Position numbers and translations under genes: made by a program
The notes under the pieces: model-generated
What the model saw: the letters and a program-made list of their open reading frames with translations, nothing else
What the model was told of the DNA's origin: nothing
Database searches by the model: none
Shown here: positions 62,823 to 64,000 of the stretch, piece after piece
Position numbering within the stretch: the first letter of the stretch is position 1
Layout: every line of letters begins with the position of its first letter
Source of the DNA: Bradyrhizobiaceae bacterium
GTDB lineage: Bacteria > Bacteroidota > Ignavibacteria > Kapaibacteriales > Kapaibacteriaceae
NCBI GenBank assembly: GCA_024103135.1
Contig: JAGFIZ010000137.1
Location: 58,241 to 122,240, forward strand
Length of the DNA stretch: 64,000 nucleotides
Reading direction: 5' to 3'

Positions 62823-64000
62823 ATGATGCTCGTTTCTGTTGCAGTCGGACTACCACGACTACCTGTCCTTACCTATTCCACCAGTCAGCCCGTCCAACCT
62901 GGCTGCAGGGTACTCGTGCCGATAGGCAAGCGGGTAGTTACGGGTATGGTGACCTCCAATACCGGCACGCAGCAAGATGGGGTGCGCGACATTCTCGAGG
63001 TGCTTGATGATACACCCTCGATGGCACCTAACATCCTTGAGCTTACCAGGCGCCTCGCTGAGTACTACATGTGTTCGTGGGGTGAAGCCATCATGGCTGC
63101 ATTGCCAAGTGGGCTCACCCCAGCGAGCACCGTGCGTGTTGAACTCAATCGCTGGATTTCTGATGACGAGCTATCAGCCATTCACCGACGTTCTCCGCGA
63201 CGGGCCGCACTGCTGACCTTGCTTCGCGAGCATTCGACCGATCTGTCCGTGGCCTATCTCCAACAACAGCTTCAACACCGTTCCGTGACAGATCAACTTG
63301 ACGCTCTTCAGCGTTCAGGTCTGATTACGATAAGAACATCGGTCGAACAGCAAGTAGATGCCTCGACCGTCAAGGCCTATGATCTGGCTGACTACCTGAA
63401 GGAGTCGGATGACGCCCTGAAGACCGTGCTGAACGATCTGGACAAGCGTGCACCAAAACAGAGCATGGCCTTGGCACATCTGTACCTGGCGTATAAACGC
63501 GGTGAGGGACCAATACCTGCATCGCGACTACTTTCCGAAGCTCAAGTTTCGGCTGCCGTCGCCGATACGCTTGTGGGTAAGGGGCTTGTTACTACGCACC
63601 GTTTGATCAAGAAACAGTCGTTCGATCACACTAGCCTAGCCTGGCGCAACGAAGCAGAACTAACGTTAACGACCGAACAGCAGCGGGCCGTTGATGCAGT
63701 CGACCTTACAAAGTATGGCGCCTACTTACTTGAAGGCGTCACGGGCAGCGGGAAGACGCTGGTCTATATGCGATTGTTCGAAAGGGTCAGACAAGCAGGA
63801 AAAACGTGTCTGTTGCTTGTACCGGAGATTGCATTAACACCACAACTCATTGATCGCTTCGAAAATGTGTTTCCAGGTCAGATCGCTCAACTTCATTCGC
63901 GTCAGGGTATGCGCGAGCGAGTTACAACCTGGCAGAACATCGCCAATGGTACCTTGCCTATCGTCATCGGAGCCCGCAGCAGCGTATTCGCACCATTACC
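62823..64000 (+). CDS. priA: Primosomal protein N' (PriA helicase), N-terminal part
   Basis: The first ~392 residues; the frame runs past the window end. A TGA at 62805-62807 closes the frame upstream, so the ATG at 62823 (or 62826) is the start. The N-terminal DNA-binding domain opens with MLVSVAVGLPRLPVLTYSTS and PGCRVLVPIGKR. Then come RRLAEYYMCSWGEAIMAALP and a winged-helix region. The helicase part begins with LTTEQQRAVDAV, Walker A GVTGSGKTLVYM near residue 310, VPEIALTPQLIDRF, and IVIGARSSVFAPL at the edge. PriA restarts stalled replication forks. Confidence 0.94.
   Translation, partial: MMLVSVAVGLPRLPVLTYSTSQPVQPGCRVLVPIGKRVVTGMVTSNTGTQQDGVRDILEVLDDTPSMAPNILELTRRLAEYYMCSWGEAIMAALPSGLTPASTVRVELNRWISDDELSAIHRRSPRRAALLTLLREHSTDLSVAYLQQQLQHRSVTDQLDALQRSGLITIRTSVEQQVDASTVKAYDLADYLKESDDALKTVLNDLDKRAPKQSMALAHLYLAYKRGEGPIPASRLLSEAQVSAAVADTLVGKGLVTTHRLIKKQSFDHTSLAWRNEAELTLTTEQQRAVDAVDLTKYGAYLLEGVTGSGKTLVYMRLFERVRQAGKTCLLLVPEIALTPQLIDRFENVFPGQIAQLHSRQGMRERVTTWQNIANGTLPIVIGARSSVFAPL

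Noticed and set aside
62795..63007. Short plus-strand frame of 70 codons before PriA
   Set aside because: It is out of frame with PriA, whose own start at 62823 fits the family N-terminus.

Overview
This is about 64 kb of gene-dense bacterial chromosome. The window suggests a Gram-negative member of the Bacteroidota/Chlorobiota (FCB) group, possibly close to Kapabacteria or Ignavibacteria. The reasons are three large secreted proteins that end in type IX secretion (T9SS) sorting-like domains, TonB-dependent receptors with N-terminal carboxypeptidase-regulatory-like domains, several ASH/Hydin-like (choice-of-anchor D) and Ig-like repeats, an LPS-export ATPase, and a TTTG-N19-TAnnTTTG promoter of the Bacteroidota kind upstream of a tRNA pair. 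The phylum is an inference; no rRNA lies in the window. Base composition looks even throughout and I see no prophage, insertion sequence, integrase or CRISPR array. No gap without a gene exceeds 300 bases.

Layout. 1-3.9 kb: end of an M24 aminopeptidase, an exported TPR protein and an M3 oligoendopeptidase. 4-12.1 kb: two giant T9SS-type surface proteins separated by a strong terminator. 12.1-17.8 kb: epimerase, S45 acylase, leucyl aminopeptidase and a thioredoxin-like lipoprotein. 17.8-22.2 kb: pyrimidine-nucleoside phosphorylase, divergent from a tightly overlapping set of rRNA/tRNA methyltransferase, class V aminotransferase and an RdgB-carboxymuconolactone-decarboxylase-like fusion. 22.2-25.3 kb: TonB-dependent receptor plus DUF4249-like lipoprotein. 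25.4-28.4 kb: ferredoxin, amidohydrolase and an ATP-grasp-like protein. 28.4-32.1 kb: TlpA-like protein, SDR enzyme and YgfZ. 32.1-36.5 kb: secreted subtilase, SDR enzyme and ABC exporter. 36.6-37.0 kb: tRNA-Ala and tRNA-Asp, followed by a terminator and its decaying copies. 37.0-45.4 kb (minus strand): outer-membrane proteins, a GDPD lipoprotein, BioY, a lone ABC permease, NadD, a lone NuoF, and a response regulator beside a PAS sensor that lacks an ATPase domain. 45.5-49.5 kb: thiolase and ValS. 49.6-51 kb: a well-translated pair of coiled-coil envelope proteins, one with LysM. 51-56.2 kb: PhoH, diadenylate cyclase, Pcm, and a MiaA-PBP4 fusion. 56-62.6 kb: VanZ-like protein, Nnr, lipoprotein plus TonB receptor, LptB and HtrA. 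62.8 kb to the end: PriA, cut by the window edge.

The genes are mostly housekeeping and cell-envelope functions: peptide turnover, envelope proteolysis and export, NAD repair and synthesis, tRNA modification and charging, and c-di-AMP synthesis. Many neighbours overlap by 4 to 14 bases (often ATGA), which suggests translational coupling.

The most unusual signals are (1) a dispersed octamer AGCCCCCT, at least 21 exact copies against about 2 expected, with a 4-C relative; (2) an in-frame fusion of a cytoplasmic tRNA-modifying enzyme to a periplasmic penicillin-binding protein through one hydrophobic segment; (3) an RdgB-CMD fusion; (4) a histidine-kinase-like sensor with no ATPase domain, overlapping a single-domain response regulator; (5) a decaying array of terminator copies after the tRNAs.
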